Shown piece after piece: positions 1 to 6,331 of a DNA stretch of 22,244 nucleotides (position 1 is its first letter; the number at the start of each line of letters is the position of its first letter). The stretch is from Caldifarciminota bacterium RBG_13_43_14. Lineage in GTDB: Bacteria; Hydrothermota; Tepidihabitantia; SM23-42. The notes beneath the pieces were generated by a model, which made no database searches, was not told the DNA's origin, and saw only the letters and a list, made by a program, of their open reading frames with translations. The stretch is from assembly GCA_001771735.1 (NCBI GenBank), contig MEUM01000099.1:1-22244 (forward strand). Direction: 5' to 3'. The translations under genes were made by a program, and so were the position numbers.

Positions 1-1216
1 TAAAGCTGCCGGGTTTGTTGATTATTTTAAGCCGGGGGAGGGGTTGATGATAAACCCGGCTTATTTCTTCAACCGCGAATTTCAGCTGCTCTAAAGTATA
101 CACCCGGCGCGGTATTGCCAGGCGAAAAAGACCGTCAAATACGCCGCCGCGCACACCTGACTGCAGGAACACCTGGGCCGCCAGACTAAAGGCAGCATAT
201 TTAATATTTGATCTCGGTATGATAACAATGCCGTGAGCACCGACCGGTTCAAATATCATTACCTGATTCTTTTTTAGAAATGACGCCATGATTCTTATAT
301 TGTAGATGTGATTCCTTAAGAAATCTTCATCGATCGCTTCTTGTATACCGATATTCAATGCGGCAAGGTCTCGGGCTGCCATGCCGCCCGAGCTTGGATA
401 GGATTCTTGTTGTATTACTTGATCGGTAATACGTTCAAAAATCCTTTTATCTCTTCCCATTATAAGGCCGCCGACATTGCACAGACAATCTTTTTTTCCG
501 CTCAAATAAGCAAGATCGCACAACTTGAACATCTTTTTGACAATTCGTTGAATATTGTACTTCAAATCAAGATTGTCTTTATTAAGAAATGCATTACCGG
601 CAAAGCGGCTGGCGTCGAAAACGACCGGTATTTTATTTTTCAGGCATAAATTTTTGACCTGTTCCAGATTTTTGATTGAAACCGGCTGTCCACCGTTAAT
701 GTTACTAGTAATGGTCATAATGACCATCTTTGGGGTTTTTTTCGTGATTAGGTTCTGAAGACGGTCGATATTGATATTCCCGCAAAACGGTGGCCTCAGG
801 TCCGGCAGGTCGATCGCCTTGCCACCCACCGATTCAATATTTGCCCGGGTAGTTTCGAAATGAGTATTTGAGACAACCATATCACCTGGCTTGAGCGTCA
901 ATTTGAAAAGTATGTTTTCAGCGGCTCTTCCTTGATGGACAGGCTGAACATAGTTGAACCCGAATACTCTGCGAACCGTGCTGATAAGATCGGCCGCTTC
1001 TTTTTGACCGGAGAAATCTTCCCTGGCTTCGATCATTGATGCCCATTGCCGGCTGCTCATAGCTCCAGTCCCTGAATCAGAAATAAGATCGATCAAGACC
1101 ATGTCCGCCGGAATATGAAATGGATTATGACCGGCATTGATAAGTTTAATTGTTCTTTGGTTCTTGGAGGTTGCCATTAGCTTTTCCGTGATCTTGATGC
1201 GATATGGTGTAAGCAT
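1..1216 (-). CDS. Beta-eliminating lyase, tryptophanase / tyrosine phenol-lyase family (C-terminus cut by window edge)
   Basis: A PLP-dependent fold-type I lyase of the family that splits tryptophan or tyrosine into pyruvate, ammonia and indole or phenol. I translated it by hand: 405 codons are open to the left edge with no stop, so the last 15 or so residues are outside. The PLP-lysine motif SGKKDCLCNVGG lies at residues 239-250, the HQGRAAEN motif at 94-101, TSNINGGQPVS at 170-180, DASRFAGNAF at 201-210 and the carboxylate-binding IPRRVYT at 368-374. Two features are unusual. Residue 68 (EDFSG) is Phe where the family has catalytic Tyr71 (TPL numbering). The stretch between SGVRGG and LAIPRR is about 18 residues shorter than in TPL and even shorter relative to tryptophanase. 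The ATG directly follows the TAA of the upstream TPR gene (TAAATG), so translation is probably coupled. The family is certain; the substrate is unknown and may be novel. Confidence 0.9.
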   Translation of the reverse strand, partial: MLTPYRIKITEKLMATSKNQRTIKLINAGHNPFHIPADMVLIDLISDSGTGAMSSRQWASMIEAREDFSGQKEAADLISTVRRVFGFNYVQPVHQGRAAENILFKLTLKPGDMVVSNTHFETTRANIESVGGKAIDLPDLRPPFCGNINIDRLQNLITKKTPKMVIMTITSNINGGQPVSIKNLEQVKNLCLKNKIPVVFDASRFAGNAFLNKDNLDLKYNIQRIVKKMFKLCDLAYLSGKKDCLCNVGGLIMGRDKRIFERITDQVIQQESYPSSGGMAARDLAALNIGIQEAIDEDFLRNHIYNIRIMASFLKKNQVMIFEPVGAHGIVIIPRSNIKYAAFSLAAQVFLQSGVRGGVFDGLFRLAIPRRVYTLEQLKFAVEEISRVYHQPLPRLKIINKPGSF

Positions 1217-2842
1217 TTACTGTCCTAACCGTTGTATTTTCTTTTTTATTTTTTTACTCTTCGGATACAGCTCCAGTGCTTCCTGGTAATTTTGCAGCGC
1301 CTTTTTTAAATCATTCATTTTTATGTATACATCACCGAGATGTTCAAGGATCACCGCGTCATATTCGATTTCAATTGCTTCTAAAAGGTCATCCCGAGCC
1401 TTCTCATATTCACCCATTTGATAATAAACCCAACCGCGTGAATCAATGAAAAATCCATTGTGAGGATCAAGATCCATGGCTCGATTAATAAGTTCAAGGG
1501 CAAGATCCAGATTTTCCGCCTGCTCGGCGTATTGATATCCTACATAGTTCAGGGCCGATGCATTGGTCGTGTCGATCTCGATTATCCGGCTGAAGATCTT
1601 AGCCGCTTCTTGCTCGCGATCAAGGCGGGCGTAGAGATTTGCCATGGCTTCAAGATTCGGCAAATTTTTTGGATTGAGCGCAAGCCCCTTACTATAAAAT
1701 CGATATGCATCATAGTATTTTTCTTTCATTTCGGCGGTCGCGCCCATTAAATAATATATCTGCACCATATCACCGCCATAATATGCGGCTTGATCAAGTG
1801 ATTGAGAAGCGAGTATATAATCTTTTTTATCAATAGCAATAAAGGCACGATATACCCATAATTCTATAAATGAAGGATCTATTTTTATCGCCTGGTTTAT
1901 TTCCTTTAACGCCGCATCATGCAGTCCATCTTCAAGATATATGCGTGCGGCATAGAACCTTGAATAAGTATCCTGAGGGTCAAGGCGTGAGGTGACATGG
2001 AATTCACTCAAAGCCTTTTTGTTATAGCCGATTTTGTAATAGGCAAAAGCAAGGTTGCGACGCATATGTGCATCATAATAATCCCGGTCGAGCAGTTTGA
2101 CTGCGATCGCAATCAGTCGATCATATTTATCTAACTCAGCGTATAATTCAACCAGACGCCGTCCGGCTGATTGAAGAAAACTGTCATCCTGTAATGCCAG
2201 TTCGTAATAACAAACTGCAGAATCGGGATTCTGCATAATGTCAAAAGCAGTTGCGATACCGGTAATTGCGACGACATTAGTTGAATCAAGTTCATATGCT
2301 CTATGATAGTACGTGATCGCTTCGTCGGGTTTGTTCATGCGACCGCCGATTGCGGCAAGACGTGTATAGATCTCGGTCGTTAAAAGACTGTCGGGCATAA
2401 TCAATAATATATCCTGGGCTTTCTTTGGTTCGCGTACCGCTTCATAAAGTATCGACAAGCTTGAATATATAAGGACATTGGATGAATCCTGTGCAAGGGC
2501 TTTTTCATAAACTTTTATTGCCTTATCATATTCAGTCTGACCGATATACCCGATTGCCAGGGTATTATATAATTCCAGGTCAGGATCGAACCTTTCCAGA
2601 GCTTCGTTCATAACCGCAATACCTTTTCGATAATTACGTGTCTGATAAAACGCTCCGGCGAGTGATAGGTATATTTCCCGTGAAAAAGGAGCGAGCTCTT
2701 TTGTTTTTTCATAATACATGATCGCTTCTTCGTATTTACCCGCGAGCTCCAATTGGTTACCGATGCTGAAATATTCATAAGCATCAGCCCAATCAGAGAC
2801 CAGAACGCTTGTTAAAAGGCGACAAATAAGGATAATAGCCAT
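1217..2842 (-). CDS. Tetratricopeptide-repeat protein, probably exported
   Basis: A 541-residue protein made almost entirely of TPR units. About 14 helical repeats of 34 residues run from roughly residue 25 to the end, with typical spacing (for example GKYEEAIMYYEKTKELAP, TEYDKAIKVYEKALAQDS and EYEKARDDLLEAIEIE). The first 20 residues are hydrophobic and end in DWADA, which resembles a signal peptide, so a periplasmic scaffold role is likely. TPR superhelices bind partner proteins, and no enzymatic motif is visible. The start lies inside the last 31 bases of the upstream beta-barrel gene, and the stop abuts the lyase start, so it is in an operon with both. The ribosome-binding site is weak (GGAC about 8 nt upstream), which fits translational coupling. 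The specific function is not recognisable. Confidence 0.88.
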   Translation of the reverse strand: MAIILICRLLTSVLVSDWADAYEYFSIGNQLELAGKYEEAIMYYEKTKELAPFSREIYLSLAGAFYQTRNYRKGIAVMNEALERFDPDLELYNTLAIGYIGQTEYDKAIKVYEKALAQDSSNVLIYSSLSILYEAVREPKKAQDILLIMPDSLLTTEIYTRLAAIGGRMNKPDEAITYYHRAYELDSTNVVAITGIATAFDIMQNPDSAVCYYELALQDDSFLQSAGRRLVELYAELDKYDRLIAIAVKLLDRDYYDAHMRRNLAFAYYKIGYNKKALSEFHVTSRLDPQDTYSRFYAARIYLEDGLHDAALKEINQAIKIDPSFIELWVYRAFIAIDKKDYILASQSLDQAAYYGGDMVQIYYLMGATAEMKEKYYDAYRFYSKGLALNPKNLPNLEAMANLYARLDREQEAAKIFSRIIEIDTTNASALNYVGYQYAEQAENLDLALELINRAMDLDPHNGFFIDSRGWVYYQMGEYEKARDDLLEAIEIEYDAVILEHLGDVYIKMNDLKKALQNYQEALELYPKSKKIKKKIQRLGQ

Positions 2843-3600
2843 AATTTGTCCGGATCTTTTATCGGATCATTGTTCCAGATATTATAATCAAGTCTGATCC
2901 CGATCTGGCTTTTATAAGGTCGATAATTAATGCCCGCACGGGCAACATGCTGATGATACCAGCACGTGTCACCTCGGGCAATATGGAAAATCGGCTCGAC
3001 CTCAATATTGATATTTTTTTTCAATTTCCAGGTAAATGCCGATTGAACAAGTATATCGAATTGATAATCAGCACCGGCATTTATATCCCAGCCGTGATAA
3101 AGCCAGTGCGGATAAATACCGAGATCAACTTTCCAGATAACGATGTTTTGACTTGTCCGCCGTCTGGTTGGATGATAATCGTTATTCGCGAAGGTCAGAT
3201 AAAAACGATTGAAATTTGGTGTGCCTTCCACATCAATGTCAATATCATGAACGCAATCATGAGAAAAAGACAGGCGTCCGTAATATCTGCTAATCATATA
3301 ATCAATTCCGGCAACAACATAATAATGGGCATAGCGGGGATCAAGCGAGACGCCGCCGGTTTGCTCGGCCATGTCAAGATCATCGCGATAATAGAAATAA
3401 AAAGAAAATGCCCCCTGTCTGATCAGCATGCAGTAAAGATCAATTGATGCGTCCATGTTATATCTTATTGTATCGGGATTAAGATATTTACCCAATAATG
3501 CGCTGCCGTGGAATTCAACCGGGATTTCAATGCCATTTGCAGTTGCAGACAACGCAGCAATTAGAAGGAGCGGTTTAAACGTTCCTAACAATTTCCCCAT
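2812..3600 (-). CDS. Predicted outer-membrane beta-barrel protein
   Basis: 262 residues with an N-terminal signal peptide (MGKLLGTFKPLLLIAALSAT, cleavage near ANG-IE). The rest shows alternating aromatic/hydrophobic and polar residues, rich in Tyr and Trp (for example AFSFYFYYRDDL and AHYYVVAGIDYMI), typical of transmembrane beta-strands. It ends in LWLLSLFVAF with a C-terminal Phe, the usual signature recognised by the BAM complex. It has a good ribosome-binding site (AAAGGAG, 9 nt before ATG) located inside the end of rimO, with which it overlaps by 26 bp. It overlaps the TPR gene by 31 bp, so the two products may work together at the envelope. I do not recognise the family; the barrel assignment is from composition and termini. 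Confidence 0.8.
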   Translation of the reverse strand: MGKLLGTFKPLLLIAALSATANGIEIPVEFHGSALLGKYLNPDTIRYNMDASIDLYCMLIRQGAFSFYFYYRDDLDMAEQTGGVSLDPRYAHYYVVAGIDYMISRYYGRLSFSHDCVHDIDIDVEGTPNFNRFYLTFANNDYHPTRRRTSQNIVIWKVDLGIYPHWLYHGWDINAGADYQFDILVQSAFTWKLKKNINIEVEPIFHIARGDTCWYHQHVARAGINYRPYKSQIGIRLDYNIWNNDPIKDPDKLWLLSLFVAF

Positions 3601-4843
3601 AAAGATCTACTCCTTTTATGCCTTTGATCTTTACCCTAATAAAATCACCAGACCGCTGTTTCAATAGCTTTTTGATCAATATTCTACTATCGATCTCTGG
3701 TGAGCTGTATTCAGTATGGCCGTAAAAGTCTCCATTTTCATTACTGATCAGCGCTTTTATTGTTTTGCCTACATATTTAATATTGGTCCTTTGTACGATA
3801 TCTTTTTGAAGATCAAGGAGTCGGTTATAACGTTCAGAGACAGTACTGGATCGCAATTGGGGAGAACTATAAGCTTTAGTTCCCGGTTCATTATAATACG
3901 GGAAAACACCGATCCAATCAAGCGCATTATTTTTTATCCAGTTGTATAATTCCTTGAATTCCCTGGAGGTTTCTCCCGGAAAACCGGCAATAAACGTTGT
4001 TCTGATAGAAATATTTTTAATTCTCATCAGCCGTTTCAATAATTTTTCGATCTGTTTCCGGCTGATTTTACGGTTCATACGGTATAAGATTCGATCATTT
4101 ATGTGTTGAAGCGGCAAATCTATATATTTACAGACTTTAGGATCTTTTTCAATATACTGAATGGTTTTTTCATTTATCGATCGTGGATGAGCATAGAGCA
4201 GTCGTATCCATTTGATCCTATTAATTTTGCTTAAATGATCAAGTAATATATGCAATTTTTTATAACCATATAAGTCTATACCATATGCAGTTGTATCCTG
4301 CGCAATAAGTATTAATTCTTTAATCCCTGCTTCCGCAAGCTCGGTTGCTTCTTTGACTATATCGCCGACTGGTCGGCTGTGATAGGGACCTTTGATCTGC
4401 GGAATAGTACAGTAGGAACACCGATTTGAACAGCCGTCCGCGATCTTTAAATAAGCGTATCCACCGGTTGTTAATAGTCGTGTATGGGCGTTATTGATCT
4501 TGCCGCAACCGAGACTGGCAAGCATTCTTTGATGATCCTTTAAAGAGTACCAGTCGGAGACCAACGGAAAATTCTTCTTATTAAAACCGTTTTTCCTGCT
4601 TACTGCACAGCCATATACTATCAATCTTGCGCCAGTTTTTTGCACAATGCATTCTATGGAGCTAATAATTTTGGCTGCTTCTTTGAGAGCACTTTTTATA
4701 AAACCGCAGCTATTTATGATGATTACGTCACTGTCCTGCGGATTCCTGGCGATAATTACGTCATTCAAGCCCAGCGCAGCAAGGATTTTCTCGGAATCAA
4801 CACGGTTTTTTGCACAACCTAAAGATATCAGATTCGCTTTCAT
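3575..4843 (-). CDS. rimO: Ribosomal protein S12 methylthiotransferase RimO
   Basis: A radical-SAM methylthiotransferase that adds a methylthio group to the conserved Asp of ribosomal protein S12. The 422 residues match the usual length of about 430. The UPF0004 domain carries three Cys ligands of the auxiliary cluster: C10 (SLGCAKN), C46 (NSCGF) and C79 (VYGCAV). The radical-SAM cluster motif CxxxCxxC is at C138, C142 and C145 (GCSNRCSYCTIPQIKG), followed by the HSRP motif. The C-terminal TRAM-like segment (about 350-422) ends in VKIKGIKGVDLYGEIV. The sequence IPQIKG after the cluster favours RimO over the tRNA enzyme MiaB. The ATG has a GAGAGGA ribosome-binding site directly upstream. It lies 75 bp downstream of lolA and overlaps the downstream barrel gene. 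Confidence 0.95.
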   Translation of the reverse strand: MKANLISLGCAKNRVDSEKILAALGLNDVIIARNPQDSDVIIINSCGFIKSALKEAAKIISSIECIVQKTGARLIVYGCAVSRKNGFNKKNFPLVSDWYSLKDHQRMLASLGCGKINNAHTRLLTTGGYAYLKIADGCSNRCSYCTIPQIKGPYHSRPVGDIVKEATELAEAGIKELILIAQDTTAYGIDLYGYKKLHILLDHLSKINRIKWIRLLYAHPRSINEKTIQYIEKDPKVCKYIDLPLQHINDRILYRMNRKISRKQIEKLLKRLMRIKNISIRTTFIAGFPGETSREFKELYNWIKNNALDWIGVFPYYNEPGTKAYSSPQLRSSTVSERYNRLLDLQKDIVQRTNIKYVGKTIKALISNENGDFYGHTEYSSPEIDSRILIKKLLKQRSGDFIRVKIKGIKGVDLYGEIVRNV

Positions 4844-4885
4844 TCCTCTCTACAGTCCCCGTTTTGTTAAAGGGAAGAAGGGGAG

Positions 4886-4913
4886 ATTACAAATGGATAT
4901 TGTCTGTAGACAA
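4886..4913 (-). promoter_or_regulatory. Possible rimO promoter with small palindrome
   Basis: On the minus strand, TTGTCT (4913-4908) and TGTAAT (4891-4886) are separated by 16 nt, the same spacer seen at the stronger promoters in this window. The -35 lies in a perfect 6-bp inverted repeat, TTGTCT-N2-AGACAA (4900-4913), immediately after the lolA stop. The leader to rimO would be about 36 nt and contains a ribosome-binding site. Both boxes are imperfect, so read-through from lolA remains a good alternative. Confidence 0.35.
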
Positions 4914-4918
4914 CTTGG

Positions 4919-5533
4919 TTAAAATTCATCTATTTGAGTACCGGCGGGAGGTTTAAAGTCAAAAATGCTTTTGGATATTTTTTTATTAGTTTTAAGATTA
5001 TCAAAAATTATCTTGCGTTCCGAATCAGCTTTATCCACGATAACCACGCTTTTGATCATATAGGATGCACGATCAATCACAAGTTCGATATGATCGTAAA
5101 TATCGGTTTCGTCGATCGGTTTCAATACAACGGTTACCGAAACATTGCTGCTTGATTTTTCTTCAGCACTATATTTGGTGCCAAATTCTTTGAGGAACGA
5201 TGCCGGCTGTATTTGCCAGGGTATTGATTCCATATTCTGCTTGACCGCCTTTTTTTGAGCTGGAGCGTATATCCATAAAACGGTGCTATCTCCGACGTAA
5301 ATAATGTCCGGATCATGAAATTCCAGGCGAAAGGCAAAGGGTCGCTTATAATAGATCTTACCTTCCACTTTTTGACATGTGCCGGTCATTTCATCACAGA
5401 TAATCATTTCAAAATCCGTGCTCAGGGTTTGAAGATTGTCATAGTGATCAACGGTTTTTTGGATGAATTCACTGAGATCAGCGCCATTGGTAATAAAAAA
5501 GGGCAGGGTCAGCATTATTAATAGATATTTCAT
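4919..5533 (-). CDS. lolA: Outer-membrane lipoprotein carrier protein LolA
   Basis: A periplasmic chaperone that accepts lipoproteins from LolCDE and carries them to the outer membrane. From the chosen start it has 204 residues: a signal peptide (MKYLLIMLTLPFFITNGA) and a mature LolA-type half-barrel. Family-typical stretches include LQTLSTDFEM, GKIYYKRPFAFRLEFHDP and DSTVLWIYAPAQKKAVKQ, with FDFKPPAGTQ near the C-terminus. An upstream ATG at 5545 would add MIKY. I prefer 5533 because a promoter (TTGACA-16 nt-TATGAT, 5568-5541) overlaps the 5545 ATG, so a transcript would begin at or next to the 5533 ATG and be leaderless; the signal peptide is also cleaner. The 5545 start keeps a possible AGGA site 9 nt upstream and cannot be excluded. 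LolA-family assignment is from fold-typical motifs and length. Confidence 0.86.
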   Translation of the reverse strand: MKYLLIMLTLPFFITNGADLSEFIQKTVDHYDNLQTLSTDFEMIICDEMTGTCQKVEGKIYYKRPFAFRLEFHDPDIIYVGDSTVLWIYAPAQKKAVKQNMESIPWQIQPASFLKEFGTKYSAEEKSSSNVSVTVVLKPIDETDIYDHIELVIDRASYMIKSVVIVDKADSERKIIFDNLKTNKKISKSIFDFKPPAGTQIDEF

Positions 5534-5540
5534 ATATTTA

Positions 5541-5568
5541 ATCATATATATATTCCTAAATATGTCAA
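5541..5568 (-). promoter_or_regulatory. Promoter of lolA (leaderless geometry)
   Basis: The consensus -35 TTGACA is at 5568-5563, followed by a 16-nt spacer and -10 TATGAT at 5546-5541. The -10 contains the upstream candidate ATG (5545-5543). The next in-frame ATG is at 5533, 7 nt beyond the -10, which is where transcription would be expected to start. The geometry is identical to that of rpmH. Confidence 0.65.
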
Positions 5569-5607
5569 CTAGGATAAACTTAATAGCTTAGTAACTGGAA
5601 AGATATT

Positions 5608-5663
5608 GTGGGAGAGCCCTCCAGGGCTCGATTAATTTATCGCGGCTAGAAAGCCGCTCCCAC
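5608..5663. repeat. BIME/REP-like inverted repeat element
   Basis: A 56-bp element bounded by perfect 7-bp inverted termini, GTGGGAG (5608-5614) and CTCCCAC (5657-5663). Inside are two GC-rich hairpins, AGCCCT-CC-AGGGCT (5615-5628) and CGGCT-AGAA-AGCCG (5643-5656), joined by a weak palindrome CGAT-N6-ATCG (5629-5642). Read from either end it is GTGGGAG plus a hairpin, the layout of two REP sequences in opposite orientation. REPs of this style (a GGAG or GTAG tetranucleotide 5' of a stem) are mobilised by TnpA-REP/RAYT enzymes; none is in this window. It could also act as a bidirectional attenuator between the divergent lolA and cheW units, but it lacks U-tracts. Confidence 0.75.
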
Positions 5664-5681
5664 TCAGAAAATCAAACCTTC

Positions 5682-5703
5682 GTAGTGGCAGAGTTTACTC
5701 TGC
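5682..5703 (+). repeat. GTAG-plus-hairpin REP-like element
   Basis: The tetranucleotide GTAG (5682-5685) and two spacer bases precede a perfect 7-bp stem GCAGAGT-TT-ACTCTGC (5688-5703). A 5' GTAG next to a stem is the classic REP recognition layout. It lies 18 bp from the preceding element but differs in stem sequence, so it would be a second family. No poly-T follows, so it is not an intrinsic terminator. Confidence 0.55.
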
Positions 5704-5770
5704 AAAATTATCCTGTATCAGGGATCATGCATCCAGTATCATGAATCGTTTATCAGTTATCGGTAATCTC

Positions 5771-5798
5771 TTGACAAAATAGGAAAATTACTGATAAT
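5771..5798 (+). promoter_or_regulatory. Promoter of the CheW-MCP-CheW operon
   Basis: TTGACA (5771-5776), a 16-nt spacer, and GATAAT (5793-5798). The start codon is 17 nt past the -10, giving an expected leader of about 10 nt with no Shine-Dalgarno sequence. An overlapping TATAAA at 5799-5804 could serve as an alternative -10 but its spacing (22 nt) is poor. Confidence 0.6.
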
Positions 5799-5814
5799 TA
5801 TAAAAGCTAACGCT

Positions 5815-6330
5815 ATGAAAAAGAAAAGAAAAAAAGACAATAAAATCAGCTTAAATGCCGGATCAGTAAGCACCGAAAAACCAGACCCGGGATTAGTCTT
5901 ATTTGATTATTCTACATTCAAGGTAGGCAATGAATTCTTTGCAATCGTCCTCGGGGAAATAACCGAGATATTGCATGATATTGAAATTGAAAAGATCGCT
6001 CACCTGTCCGAGTACTATTGTGGTACGATTCGCTACCGGGGAGCGACTTTACCGGTAATCGACATGTGCAAAGTTCTTAAACATGATCGTCCAAGCGATA
6101 GTATTAATACATGTCTGTTGATGAAAGGATACGAAGGTCTTTATGCTATGCTGGTCGATTCGGATGTCGATATTATCAAGGTAAAACAGGAACACGTACA
6201 ACCCCTTCCTGATTGTTATTCGCCGGAAGAAGCTGGTATTTTGGATGGTATACTGGTCCATGGTGATAATTTATATGGCATCTTAAATTCAGGGGAAATA
6301 TATACGCGAAGCAAAACCAAAGAGGTATGA
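5815..6330 (+). CDS. CheW-domain coupling protein (first copy)
   Basis: 171 residues. A Lys-rich tail (residues 1-25) is followed by a CheW domain: FDYSTFKVGNEFFAIVLGE, then EILHDIEIEKIAHLSEYYCG, then the core IRYRGATLPVIDMCKVL and the second sub-domain ending ILDGILVHGDNLYGILNSG. CheW proteins connect chemoreceptors to the histidine kinase CheA in the cytoplasmic array. It opens a three-gene unit with a receptor and a second CheW; the next gene starts 1 nt after the stop. The ATG has no ribosome-binding site and sits just below a promoter, so the mRNA is probably nearly leaderless. With no CheA, CheR, CheB or CheY nearby, the pathway it feeds cannot be read from this window. Confidence 0.85.
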   Translation: MKKKRKKDNKISLNAGSVSTEKPDPGLVLFDYSTFKVGNEFFAIVLGEITEILHDIEIEKIAHLSEYYCGTIRYRGATLPVIDMCKVLKHDRPSDSINTCLLMKGYEGLYAMLVDSDVDIIKVKQEHVQPLPDCYSPEEAGILDGILVHGDNLYGILNSGEIYTRSKTKEV

Positions 6331-6331
6331 T

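Noticed and set aside
341..758. Plus-strand ORFs opposite the lyase gene
   Set aside because: The minus-strand frame is open from 1216 to the window edge with clear PLP-lyase motifs; the plus-strand products have no recognisable features.
2947..3447. 166-codon plus-strand ORF
   Set aside because: Antisense to the beta-barrel gene, which has a signal peptide, ribosome-binding site and operon overlaps; composition of the ORF is shadow-like.
5608..5663. tRNA-like cloverleaf
   Set aside because: The closed stem with internal hairpins recalls a tRNA, but arm sizes, loop sequences (no TTC or D-loop consensus) and total length (56 nt) do not fit.
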